In this document: piece after piece, positions 1 to 11,240 of the stretch
How the letters are laid out: each line of letters starts with the position of its first letter
Numbering within the stretch: position 1 is the first letter of the stretch
Made by a program: the position numbers and the translations under genes
Assembly: GCA_050084515.1 (NCBI GenBank)
Contig: CM114272.1
Location: 10,168,001-10,232,000 of the forward strand
DNA length: 64,000 nt
Direction of reading: 5' to 3'
Source of the DNA: Blasia pusilla
Taxonomy: Eukaryota > Marchantiophyta > Marchantiopsida > Blasiales
Notes under the pieces: model-generated
The model's database searches: none
Told to the model about the DNA's origin: nothing
What the model saw: the letters and a program-made list of their open reading frames with translations, nothing else

Positions 1-89
1 GGGTGTTCATGTGACCCCATCGTTAGTCGTCTTCTTGTCATCCATGCCCCCAAAGATCTATGATTATAAAGTATCTAATTTATGTATAT

Positions 90-1700
90 CTACCTGGGGC
101 ACATCCATTGTCCTCGAGGAACTCTTGTGAGAGCCTGAGAGGTGGCATCAAACATGCCATGTGACACCCTCTCAAACACCCATGACAATTTAGCGTCGTG
201 GTTGCACCATGGACAGAACCACACAATATACAACATAGGTATGTAGAAATCCACTGCTAAGCTCGAATCAACTATACTCTCAATGTTAGGAATGTGACAA
301 GGTGCACAATTACGCACATGGTCCTTCTAAATAATACCATCACATCCCTCCAATAAGAGAGTATCGGATGGCAAGACATCACACACTCTCAAAATGATGC
401 ATCTTGTGGTCACATCCAATGTCGTAGGTGTTGTTTGGTGCAAGTAGATATAGTCTCCTTGATGACACCTCTGAATTGTTGGACGATAACTACCTCCTCG
501 AATAGTTTCATATCTCAAAGTATCCTGATGATGTACAATCATCAAGTTCTTAAAAGCTCTGGGCATAACTCTCTGAAAAAACTCAACCCTCTAAGAACAT
601 GCTCGTATCCATATATGAGGGTCATCAAAGTTCAAAACCTCACCAACGTCACGACGAATGGCCGTAGGTAGATTGGCCTTTCGGCCGTAAGGCAATAAGT
701 ATGGTGAGAAAGACGCTAAAGATGCTTTCATGTTGAATCTATATCCCATCCCGAACCACGGCAACTGTAGGTCCCAATTTTCTAGGCAACTATAAGTTCC
801 ACTCTCCTAGATGACCTCTCTGCAAGCCATACTTGCGTAAACCTTTCTTCACTCTATGCAAAATTCTCTTCGCTAATCCATTTGCCTATGGATAATCTCG
901 TAAAGTAGTGTGGTGGTCAAACAACGCTTGATAACACAGGACATGAAATTCCATGCAAAACTCTGTACCCTAGTCTGTCAACACCTCAATTGGTGTGCCA
1001 TAATGACTTAACACTCAATCTAGAAAGGCATATGCTACTCCCTCACTCAATTTTTTAGACAATGCAACCAACTATATCCACTTCGAGAAGTGCTTGACCA
1101 TCACCAACACATTACGACTATGACGCTCCGTTAAATGTAAAGCTCACCAACCTCCCTGACTTCAACCTCTGGATCTAGGGTCTCTCCATCAAACCCCACT
1201 ATCTAAGTCTCAACACTCTAGCTCTCCATAGCCAAGAAACCCAAATAGGCTGACGCATGCCTGCACAACACATCTCCTCATCACTCTTTCCATGACTTCA
1301 ATCGCATCCTTGGACATGGATTACGGCTCAAACCATCCACATCTTAGTTGAAAAACCATTATCAATGTACCACTTGAAAGTCTTACTCTTACAAAAATAG
1401 AGCCCAATTCACAAGCTTCCTTGTAGTTTTGTCAAACTCCATCAACCACTTAAGTGGTTGATGCTCAAAAATGATGGTAAGGGAATTGCCGAATAAATAA
1501 CACATAAAATGTATGACAACCTATACTGAAGCCAAGCACTCATCCTCCTACGAGCTATACTTTGCCTTTGCAGCGTTGTTCGAGCGACTAGCGTAAGCCA
1601 CCACAAACTCTCTACCCTTATCATCATGATGTGTGAGCACTGCTCCAAGCCCCATCATGCTCCAATCTGTATGCAATTGGAAAGGATGCCCCTTGATAGA
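90..1700 (-). pseudogene. Copy A integrase and PHD-like tail (remnant)
   Basis: Minus-strand fragments match the integrase core and C-terminal region of copies B and C, including the stretch after the core that ends in CAPCHIPNIESIVDSSL and the final PRGQWMCPR. In B that tail carries a complete PHD finger. Here the first Cys pair is lost (the segment reads PMLYIVWFCPWC) and only the closing W-M-C-P piece is recognisable. Several frame changes between 300 and 1,400 show that it can no longer be translated as one protein. The tail is clearly homologous, but zinc binding is lost. Confidence 0.75.
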
Positions 1701-2760
1701 TCTCCTCAGTATGGGCACGGACATCAACCTATCCTTGAGTAGCTAAAATGATCTCTCATGCTCATCCCCCAAGTGCCACTTGTGATCCACCTTGGTGAGC
1801 AAGGTTAGTGGCTTTGCAATCAAACTAAAACCCTTGAGGTAGTGTCAATAGAAATTTTCCAGTCCGATGAATGCACAAACTTGACTCATATCTGTAGAGC
1901 ATGGAATCTGTGAGATAGCCTCTACCTTTGTGTGTTACACACCGAGGCCATTTGGGAATATCGTATGATCCAAGTACTCTCATGGTCATAGAAGAACTTG
2001 CACTTGCTTGGATGTAGCTTGAACCCACGTAATTGTAATCGTGGAAATACCTCTTCTAAATATTGTTCATGCTTCTCAACCATGACGCTAAAGACTACGA
2101 TGTCATCAATGTAACACCTCACAAAATCCAGACCTTCCAAGATCTTATCCTTGACCCTCTAAAACTTTGCGTGGGCATTCTTTAATGCAAATGGTGAGAA
2201 CGACCACTAGTACAAATAATACTTCCTATGAGAATCAATACCCTCAAATACCATCTTTTGCATGTCCTCTAATCTAATAGACAATTAATAGTATCCGACT
2301 TGGAGATCCAATGAACTGAAGACCTTTGCATGCTCTATGATATCAAAGATCTCCTAAAGAGTGGGCATGGGATACTTATCGGACTTTGTTTTCCAATTGA
2401 TAGGTCAATAGTATCCAAACATCTGCCTATCAATCTAGTTGCCATGGAGATCCTTCTTGGTGGGCATGATAGTGGCAGATGCATACTCTCCATGCGATGT
2501 GTCCACTAGTCCTACCCTAGCTCCTCCTTCGAATCAGGGCCCTCTCCATATCACTATACTTTATAAAATCTTCTAAAGATCAACATGTTGCTAGACAACT
2601 CAATGTGGATCTCTATATCCTTCAGCGTATCCAAATCATGCATATTAAATGCACAACAACTCCTATGACTCCTAAGGAACCGATGTATCAAGTGCCGATC
2701 TCCTCTTGTCAACTTTGGGCCCATATTTGGCTCCCAAATCTCCATTGTGATTAATGTAGA
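1442..2760 (-). pseudogene. Copy A reverse transcriptase / RNase H (remnant)
   Basis: The fragment around 1,922-2,140 reads GLDFVRCYIDDIVVFS, the Y-I-D-D active site of gypsy reverse transcriptases with both catalytic aspartates present. It is followed by the LEEVFPRLQLRGFKLHPSKCKFF stretch of the palm/thumb. An N-terminal piece at 2,554-2,745 matches the start of the domain in B (RFLRSHRSCCAFNM). RNase H sequence follows at 1,442-1,830 with frame changes. The active site is intact in this copy, unlike copy C, but the reading frame is broken many times. Confidence 0.8.
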
Positions 2761-3079
2761 ACTCGCAAGTGCGGGTATCCGTTGTTGCTATAGCGCAACC
2801 CCATCTCGATCAATAAAACTTGACTGCTTCCCTACAACCAACTCCAAACTCTCATCTCCTCGATGTGTAGGATCATGTACCACACTCGAGATTGTGGCAA
2901 CCTAATTCTGACATACTTGCAAAACATCCCAAGAAGTCCAAGGATGTCTCTCCCGATCATCTCTATTGTATTGATCTCCCTGATTCTTGCTTGAACCATC
3001 TTAGTAGGCACGGAGCTCATGAATGCAACAAGAGTGATCTGTCTCACCCTCATCCGACGTTGCTCAACTACTCTTAAGC

Positions 3080-5260
3080 TGAAAATCCATGTTGCTTATT
3101 GTCTATTGAATAAGACAATAAGCAACATGGTCTATAGTTGACCCAAGAGATGACATTGTGATGCCTCTAATAGTGACACTATTGTCGTCACTCTTGTGGG
3201 AAATCCCATTGTTTGCTCTTGCTCATCGTTATTGGTCTCCACCAACCGTGGCGCTTGGTCATTAAAAACCTCATATGTATAGTTAGGAAGTGGGAAAACT
3301 GAAAAATGTAGGAAAGGTTGCCCGTGGCATGCCAATCCTGTTGATCATTGTCAATGGAGGGCAATCATCATGCTTCACTACGTATGATTTTCGTCCTCGA
3401 TCCATAATGGAATCCACAAAAAAATGGGAGGGACACTCCACTCACACATATGCCCTTCTCAATACCTCATGTGGGACCAAATTGATCCACCATAGATGCG
3501 GATGATGTGCTTATGACCCTACACTCGATGCATCCAAGAATAATGTACGGCCGATCTATGCACGCACTTGATGTGCACTCGTCACCACTTGTGACCGTGA
3601 ATTGCCCAAGATCTATACATTCTCTAGGATGTAAGTTGGAGAAAGAGATTGACGTTCCTGCAAGTGTACATGACTAACTAAGTACATGACGTGTTAAAAC
3701 TAAGAATAATGATAAATTGGTTTATATTTAATTAATAAGTACATAAATTAGGTGGAAATAAAAGTACTAGTTGTAGTCATAGTCTCACTAGAGAAGATCT
3801 AGGTGGCTAATGCCTTGTAAAAATACATGTGAGTGAGCCAAGGTGTCAGGGTGAGTAAAATATGTGCAAATAAACAAGTTTCAAAGAAGAGGCTTATCGT
3901 GACCGCCCGAACAAACCATACGTACCAATTATACTTCCCCTCTCCTTGCCTACTCTCATGTACTCTCACTTGTCTACTCTCATGCTACTTCAGAAATTCC
4001 ACCACCCTCGTTCAGTGTTGTTGTTTCTGCAAGTGGGTGTGAAGAAGGCAAAGGATGTGAACACCAATTCTCCATAACTACAACTAGGCCTCGGAATTCT
4101 CCAAAACTACAAGCATGCCTCGGATGTTTGAGGTTTCTTTTGCAGGTGTATGTGTGGATAGTGTACAAGGCCCAACGTAGGAGGGATTGAGTTTCTTTGT
4201 GTGCATTGGGTGGAAGAACGCACAGATTTTCTGGAAGTGGGAGGGAAAGAATCGATTGTAGTGTGCAATCATAGTCAGTGTAGTGGGTATTGGGATTGTA
4301 GGTCCTCTTACTGAGTGTGAAGTTGGTGGCTCGATGGCCTTATCCTCATGGGCTTGGGCCTGGTGGGGGTTACCACCAGCTGCTTGGGCTTTCTAGAGGA
4401 TCGCCTCCTAGTACCGGTCATATTTGCACTCAGCCGCTTCAAAGACCCAAAAGAACTAGAGGTGCCCGGACCGTTTGCGAATTGAAGGAAGGTGTAGAAG
4501 CAAGGGAAGTAGAGGAGATGAGTTTGCTTGAGAGATTGTTGGAGAGCAGCAGTAGCAAGGGATCCAAGAAGGGAGAATTGATAGGTCTAGCTAGGAAACT
4601 AGAGAATGTGCTGACTCCGACCCCGTCTGACATAGACAACGCTATCGAGCCTAATGGTCCCAACCCGATCCAAGTCTTGAGCCCCCAACAAAGAAATGTG
4701 CCTTGATAAGGAACTCTAGTATCCCTATACTGTCAACGCAGACAACTAGCCGGGGGAACAAAGGCATAACTGCACCACATGTCAAAGTGAGACACTCCTC
4801 ACAACCTCATGAAGCTCCATGTACAAGTATTGCTACACGCACACTCATGCCTGCAAAACAACAACCAACCTAGTGCCGATCCCTCCAAAGAGATCCAACA
4901 CTCGAATACCCTTCCCTGGGATGCGCCACACAATGGGTCACTTTATGGATGTGGTGTCCAAGCGTGACATCATAACACTCCCTGCTACCTCGGGTTTCTT
5001 TAATCTGTCATGCTCTGGTGCAAATGCCTCACTCTTGGCCATCTGTAGGTGCTCATCAACCAAGCGTTTAAGCTCCTCACTCGAGCCCCACAACAACACC
5101 TCCTCCACAGAATGATGATGCTACCAAGACATTCCTCTCCATAGGGATGTGAGTCATGGGTGTGTCCTTGAGGTGTGTCCTCCGCATGGACATGACCCTC
5201 AATCAAATAATCAGGCCAAGTGATGATGCTACTGAATGATGCAAGCTAGAGTCGCCATCT
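3080..5260 (-). pseudogene. Copy A cytosine methyltransferase, interrupted and missing motif IV
   Basis: Two flanking parts align with the methyltransferase of copy C at the DNA level. The region 3,080-3,663 matches the part encoding motifs VI to X. The region 4,668-5,260 matches the N-terminal extension and motif I region. Between them a block of about 1.0 kb unrelated to C replaces roughly 130 bp of C, namely the stretch that encodes the motif IV Pro-Cys catalytic loop. The enzyme is therefore dead by loss of its nucleophile, besides frameshifts elsewhere. The presence of both flanks shows the methyltransferase was part of this copy before the interruption. Confidence 0.75.
3664..4667. other. 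Foreign block inside copy A methyltransferase
   Basis: Homology to copy C stops after the bases at about 3,663 and resumes at about 4,668. The intervening block contains AT-rich DNA and, on the plus strand, an open frame from 4,317 whose first 115 or so codons lie in the block. That protein is rich in Ser, Glu and Lys (for example SLLERLLESSSSKGSKKGEL) and I do not recognise it. No convincing target duplication or terminal repeat is visible. It could be a truncated transposon, filler DNA from break repair, or a fragment of another gag gene. Confidence 0.55.
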
Positions 5261-5518
5261 CTCATGGCCATCGCTTAATCACTCCACTCATGAATCAAAT
5301 GGGTAACAAGCTTAATTTTCCAACACGTGACTGCCATCTTGGTTTGCATGATGCTGATCCCTCCTAATAATCCAAGGAAAATCCCATTGGGTACAACAAT
5401 GCTCCTCCAATTACGACGTCATAGGACTCGGCATCAGTCACTATTGCCTTGGCTCGCACCACAGACTCATTTGATGGATGTCGTATATCCTTACGACGAC
5501 CTCATATCAGGTAATAAA

Positions 5519-5869
5519 CTACGTCATACTTTCTCCATCCAAGGACGTCTGTATCTTGAATGGGCAACGCTCCATATCAGCCCTCATCACACCTAATCTT
5601 GTAAATGCCGCCTTCTCCAACATTAGGGATTGTGCTCCCAAATCCAATAAGACAAGTTGTAGATAAAACACTCTACCTCCTAGACTCACCAAATAGAAAA
5701 CCCGTCCTTGGTTATCCAACAAATCAACATATGGAGGAACTATGGCATGCTCTATCGTGGGTCTAGCGGGCATCTCCGCCATCCTAGTAGTTACAACTTG
5801 CCATGAATCTGAGGTGGACAACCCAACCATAGGCTTCAAGGGCAAGTCCACCATCTCCTCTGCAACCAC
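5519..5869 (-). pseudogene. Copy A aspartic protease (remnant)
   Basis: A retropepsin-like segment reads VLLDLGAQSLMLEKAAF. In copy B the same position has D-S-G-A, the normal Asp-Ser/Thr-Gly catalytic triad of these proteases. Here the Ser codon is TTG (5,639-5,641), consistent with a C-to-T change from TCG. The upstream stretch ARPTIEHAIVPPYVDLLDNQGRVFYLVSLGG aligns with B and C. Loss of the Ser/Thr is expected to weaken or abolish activity. Confidence 0.75.
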
Positions 5870-6589
5870 CTATGTACGAGAGGTAGTGACACCATCTCCA
5901 TGCTCATATAGCGTAGTGGCCAACCGAAAACCTCAATGGGCATATCTCCCAACATCGTAACATCAGTAGCTGAAAACCATGGTGCGTGCGATACATAGCA
6001 GTAACCGCCCCCAACAACTTGACACAAGCTCTTTTTGAGCATATGCAATAAGAGTCATTGCACTCGCTTCTCCCATCGCATGTGGTGTTTGCACACCAAC
6101 AACATCCACTTTTAGGGAACTGTGATTAGGACCCATCGATGGGGTCTCATCGCCTCACACAAAGTAAAAGACCAAGGAAGCCTAGTCGATTTCATGGCTT
6201 CCCGTCTCTGTGGATCCAACTTTATGGATGCTCCGAGAGATGCTTCATGCGTAACAACAATGGTTTTCTTGATTTGTGCATCCCAGCACATCCAACTAGG
6301 TCCTAGGATCCTCAATGTCTTTGGCTGCTCTATATGATGTTGATGCCATAGATTTGACATTGGGTAACTTCAATGCCAAAGCGGAAATCTGCTTCTATAA
6401 TTTCTTTATCTGAGTAGTCATCGCAACCTCGTGCCAAGAGTCTCCCTAGACTTATCTAGGTTGCAAACCTCTACCTCCTCCAGGGGCAAATCTAACTCCT
6501 TGTCTCCCAATGGGACCACTTGGTGCACGATCTCTAGGCCCACATGGACCACTCACTTGGTCTAGTGTCCTCCCTGGCTCTCAGTCCGG

Positions 6590-6985
6590 ATATTAATTTG
6601 GATGTAGGCTAAAGCACCAGGCGCATGTATGACCATACCTCTTGCAATGGTCACATTGTCATACTCCTAGTGTGGGCCCATCTCCTTTGTGAGGCTAAGG
6701 CATAAGTGCAATGTTGCTGGCGATGGGCTCTACCACATGCCCAACAAAAAACTCCTGCTGGCTACTGTTGTGCCACATATTATGGCGTGGGTCTATGTGA
6801 TACATGCTCACGATAACCTCCATGAGCTCGCGGTGCCACACTCCTCTCTCAAAATCCTCTTCGTTGCACTGGTGGTGTAGAAAATCGTAATTGCTCTTGC
6901 GGGTGACTCATGGTTGTTATACTCTCCTCAGCCATGTTGTGCTCAATGCACTCCGCCATCTCAAACATATCCCTCAATATAGGTG
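6590..6985 (-). pseudogene. Copy A gag C-terminal zinc knuckles (remnant)
   Basis: On the minus strand two CCHC knuckles can be read: C-W-A-C-G-R-A-H-R-Q-Q-H-C (CX2CX3HX4C) and C-D-H-C-K-R-Y-G-H-T-C-A-W-C (CX2CX4HX4C). Copy B has the same pair with the same spacing, including the unusual three-residue gap of the first knuckle. Upstream, a short piece reading RDMFEMAECIEHNM matches the end of the B gag helical domain, after which the copy ends abruptly. These knuckles normally bind the element's RNA in the virus-like particle. Confidence 0.7.
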
Positions 6986-6999
6986 AGGTGCGCTTGTCG

Positions 7000-9110
7000 T
7001 CGGGAGGATAGGAAAGCGCGAGAACGTCACCAAAGTGAGAAGGTTTTTAGGAGCTTGTGTATTTTATGAGGAGTGGATTCCTCATTTTGGCCACATATAT
7101 GATCCTTTGTATGAGTTTTTGAGAAAAAGAAGAAGTTCACTTGGGAGGGGAAGCAAAGAGCAACAATGATGCAATTGAAGGAAGAATTGAAGTCACCATG
7201 GGTTCTACGACAAGTGAGCTATGAATGTAGAAGACCTATAATCATCACAATAAAGAATAGCCCTATTGTTATTGGGTGGGAAGTTGGGCAAGATGACGCG
7301 GAAGAGAGAAGGTTTGCAACGAGGTTTGGAGCTTGTACACACCCTAAACAATAAAAAAGGAGATACCCACAGGTAAAGAGGGAGCTTTAGGGAGTAATAA
7401 CTACAATGAAAGCAAAGAAGGAGTATCATATGGAAGCCTATGCATTGCTTGAGGTTGATTTTCTACCTCTGTTAGGTATGATTTCAAATTTTACAACTCT
7501 ATATATAACCATGTTACATCAAATCCTTGAATCCACAATTGAGGCTTATAGTTGGAAAAAAGAACTCAGTAGTTGATATGTTCTCTGGAGCTAGATTCAA
7601 TCAAGAAGAAGATATAAAGGCAGTTGAGATAGAGGAAGATGATGCATACGTATGCTAAGCATAATCCCGAGAAGAAGGTTGCATAGAGGATGTTCTAGCC
7701 TTCAAAGAGAATTTGTATCAGGGCAGATTAAAAGAAATTGGGCGCTATTTAAGCACTCTTCAAAGAGATGGAGGGTGGACAAACAAGTTCTTCAAAGAGA
7801 TTCGATATAAGGCGTATGGCTATATACTACAGGATATGTATCTTTTGAAAAGGCCAAAGAGGAGAGATGGAATGCCCTCAAGGGTAGTGGATGACAATGA
7901 CACAAAAATGCAACTGCTCAAAGAATTCCCAAATTCTTTATGGGCAAGATACACAGGTATTTGGGCAAATTTTACCAAGAGAAAAGAGAGGTATTGGTGG
8001 AAAGGCCTATATAAGGATGTTGAGAGATATGTTGGATCATGTGTTAAATGTCACTTTCAATAAAAAATTAGGGTGAGATATGGAGTTAAATCCACATACC
8101 CTTTCTATTCATCATCAGTGGGTTGTAGATCTAGTTGCTATGCCACTAGATTTTTGGGGAATGCGCCATCTAGTCATGACACGAGAAGAGTTGTCTAACT
8201 TTGTAAAAGGGAGGGCTTTATGAGCTAAAACAACAGAACATATATGTCATTTTATTCTAAAGGCTATTGTTGCTCAATATGGAAGTTTTGGGAGAATTCG
8301 TATAGATAAATGTGAGTTAAATGCGGACGAAGCACAAAAATTCTTCAGGAGATATGGAGTGCTGTTGAGGTTAACAACCTCCATGAATCCGGAGGCAAAT
8401 GGAAAAAATAAAAGGGAACATCCGCCAATCATTCAATTAGACGTAAAATCGTGTGGAGAACGTTATGGTGATTGGCCTAGATTGCTTCTATTTGCTTTAG
8501 AGGAAGATAGAACCAATCATAATACCGTTACAAGGTTCATGCCTATAGAGTTGATGACATGTCAAAAGCCGATAATGCCAATAAAAGGAGATATTCCTGC
8601 TTGGATGGGATTTTCATGCTTCCCATCCAAGTGGAAATATCTCCGTGAGCTAGATGGCACAATAGCTAAATAGGGAAGCGCCAATAGCTCTTCCCTAATA
8701 GCTCTTCCCTATAAGGAAGAGCTATTGGCGCTTTGAATATAACAGCTAGAGCGACTTGGAGAGGATATAAATAAAACGTTAGTCAAAATGAAGGAAGCAA
8801 GGCTAAGAGACAAGGAGCACTTCAACAAAATCCATTGACTTTGAAAGGATCCTATAAGAGAAGGAGATTGGATCTTGGTACACGACAATAGCCTCGACAA
8901 CCAACATAATACAATTAAGAAGTTTGCAAGCCGTTGGTTGTAGTCTTTTTTTTCAAAATTGACACTTATAAACTACGTGAGCTAGACAAAATTCTCAAGG
9001 TGCCCATTGAAGGAAAAAGGATCAACTTTTTCATACACGTGAGGGATTTCTTGATTTTGATGAATCAGCTCAATATTTCTAAAGACACAAAAAAATAAGT
9101 CTGAGATAAC
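7000..9110 (+). mobile_element. Remnant of a second Ty3/gypsy family (RT end, RNase H, integrase)
   Basis: From about 7,018 the plus strand reads ENVTKVRRFLGACVFYEEWI, the connection between reverse transcriptase and RNase H in gypsy elements. RNase H-like sequence follows (IGWEVGQDDAEERRFATRFG in broken frames). The integrase zinc-binding domain lies at 7,713-8,063 (ILQD..LLKEFPNSLWARY..YWWKGLYKDVERYVGSCVKCH). The integrase core runs to 8,673, with IHHQWVVDLVAMPLDFWGM, the later IRIDKCELNADEA and the MNPEANGKNKREHPPI segment carrying the third acidic residue. A C-terminal part continues to about 9,100. There are stops and frameshifts throughout, and the upstream gag, protease and most of the RT are missing. 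It differs clearly from copies A-C. Confidence 0.85.
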
Positions 9111-10864
9111 AAAAGTCATCCGGAGGATGTGTAGGTTTGGAGAGGATGAATCTCGTATGGTAAATCATCCACTATGTAATCTCTTCTCTTATTAGTGTAA
9201 GAGAAAGTTTTATGAGAATTAAATAAATAGATTTTCATGTTTGAACCTCTTTATAGTGTCTCGTTTGTACGGGCCCAACTTTAGGAAAAGAGATAATAAA
9301 TGAGATATTAGAAAATAAAAGTAAAGTAGTGGATGTGTGTATTAATGAAAATAAAGTCAAAGTATTCTTGGTCGGTGGCTAGGGTAGTTGGGATAGTTTG
9401 AAGGATATGACTTGAGTTGATGAAGATATTTTGGAAGAAATAACATGAAATCTACTTGTGTCCCGTGGATTTTCTAAGCCTTGAGAGGAAGCCATGTGAT
9501 AAGATTAGCCCCATGTTGTACTCGTATGGATGCTTGTGAGTATATAAAGAGAAGGGACCTTCAAGGGTTCATCACTTTCAACTTCATTTCTTGAGTCTCT
9601 CGTGTTATTATTGAGTTGATGGAACTGGGCTTGCTTACTCTTCCAATGAGAGTGGATTACCCCTCTTGGGAGAGTGATTTGGCTAAGATCTATTCTTCAA
9701 GAGTTTGAGAGTCTGATATGTGTGGAGATGGTTATTTGAAGAGACTTATCATCTTAGGGGAGTTCTTATCATACTAGGGATGGTGGACGATTTTTGGCTT
9801 ATTACTTTTCCAATGAGAGTGGAGTACCCTTCTTAGGAGAGAAACTCCACCAAAACCCATTCTTGAGTAGAATAGAAGATGTTCTTCAATCATGGATAGG
9901 GATAGAGCACGAAGCATATCGATTTTCCTTTTCTTAATCCATACCATGTAAAGGTTCTCTTCATAGATACGCACTGGTTCACTCGTTATCTAATCTATCT
10001 CTTTGGAGAGGCATTCATGAACCAAGTAATACAATCTCCAAATCCGGTGATACTTCCTATTGTCACTTACGGAAGGACATGGGATTGTACTTTTTATGTC
10101 CTTGTATAGTCATCTATGGATGTTAATACGTCTCCTCGTGTAGGGTTTAACACTAGTTGTGCCATTTTTCTTAAGTACAAGCACAAAGTAGTTTACTTGG
10201 ACTTCATAGTTAGGAATTTTAGGATTAGATGTTGTGAAGAAGTGATCTCCTCGGCACTATCATTTGTGATTCCTATCGTGAGAGAATGGAGAGTGTATAA
10301 AGTGATTTTATACTGAATAGGGGAACTTATTAGAGACTTGACCTTGCATCAACGATCACTACAGCCAGAAGGTCCGCCCTTACTCGAAGAAAAGGTCTTA
10401 ACACGACAACGGGCACAACTTCTCGATCTATAAAATTACTTTATTGGTTCCTCATTTTGACCTTCTGTCAGAACCTGGTATTGATTGTCGTGCAACGCAT
10501 AGCCTTCTCTCGCACAAAAAAATTGGCAGCGCTTCCTCAGTGATTTCTCCCATAGATAATCGTAAACTTGTACAAAGACAAACCAAAAAGCTATATAGTG
10601 CTTTTGAGAGCACTAGTATGGAGAACCCTGCCCTCATACTCAATTCCTACAAAATATGAGGAAGCGCTTCCACGCGCCACTCATTCATTCGAAAAATTGC
10701 ATATCAAACAACTCAAATGAGCGGATCTTGCACTTGTGAGCCATCAAATAAGGAACATAGTCCCTAACTTACAACATCAGCGAGACATCAGTGAGCTCCT
10801 GCATTATAGAGCTATCAATCTCTCATTCTCTCTTTGTAAATCAAGATCTCTCAAATGTCTCTAT
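9111..10864. other. No gene seen; probable 3' flank or decayed LTR of the second gypsy family
   Basis: This stretch follows the integrase remnant. It holds two near-repeats around 9,620-9,680 and 9,795-9,850 (both contain TTTTCCAATGAGAGTGGA-like or CTTCCAATGAGAGTGGA text followed by TACCCxTCTT). Such duplication fits a decayed LTR or leader, but I could not define ends. Confidence 0.3.
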
Positions 10865-11240
10865 CCCCTCATGCGAAGAGGTTCAAAAAAGAGAGAACGA
10901 GCTCTAAAGCTGTCTCTCCTTGGGTATATCCCCTCCCATGTCCCAAGCTCTCTTAATGATAACCTATACTTGCATGTCACCTCTTTGGCTCTTGACTTGC
11001 TACAAGGGGTGAAAGGCCACTTCCCAAAGTGGAAATTCAACTCTACTTCACTTATAATGGCAACTTGCTTGAAATAATAAGTTTTTATATAGTTCCATAT
11101 GAGTCAAAACGAAGGCAAAAACTGCTCTCTCAGATTATTTGTGGCCTCAATAGGTCATCCTCGACCTTTTGGGTGTGTCCTCTAATATTTTTTATGGTGC
11201 TCTATTATAAATTTTTTGATCCATCCTAAAAGACGTGACA
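10865..11240 (+). repeat. Dispersed repeat, copy 1 of 3
   Basis: A stretch of about 375 bp beginning near CCTCATGCGAAGAGGTTCAA and ending AAAAGACGTGACA is clearly similar to 37,465-37,767 and 47,630-48,002. Shared landmarks in order are AGAGGTTCAA, CTCTCCTTG, CCTCTTTGGCTCTTGAC, AAATAATAAGTTT and CTGCTCTCTCA. All three copies end in the same GTGACA-type sequence, which could be the end of an LTR. No coding potential is recognised. Confidence 0.7.

Larger units (their letters stand above)
1..6985 (-). mobile_element. Copy A: decayed Ty3/gypsy element with methyltransferase and PHD remnants
   Basis: Reading the minus strand from about 6,985 to 1, the order is gag zinc knuckles, aspartic protease, methyltransferase pieces, reverse transcriptase, RNase H, integrase and a PHD-like tail. 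This is the same order as copies B and C in this window. Every domain carries frameshifts or stops, so it is an old, inactive copy. Its 5' end is cut off inside gag at about 6,985, where sequence of a different gypsy family begins on the opposite strand. Its 3' end runs into the window edge. A foreign block of about 1.0 kb at 3,664-4,667 replaces the catalytic part of the methyltransferase. Identification rests on direct protein-level similarity to B and C. Confidence 0.85.
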
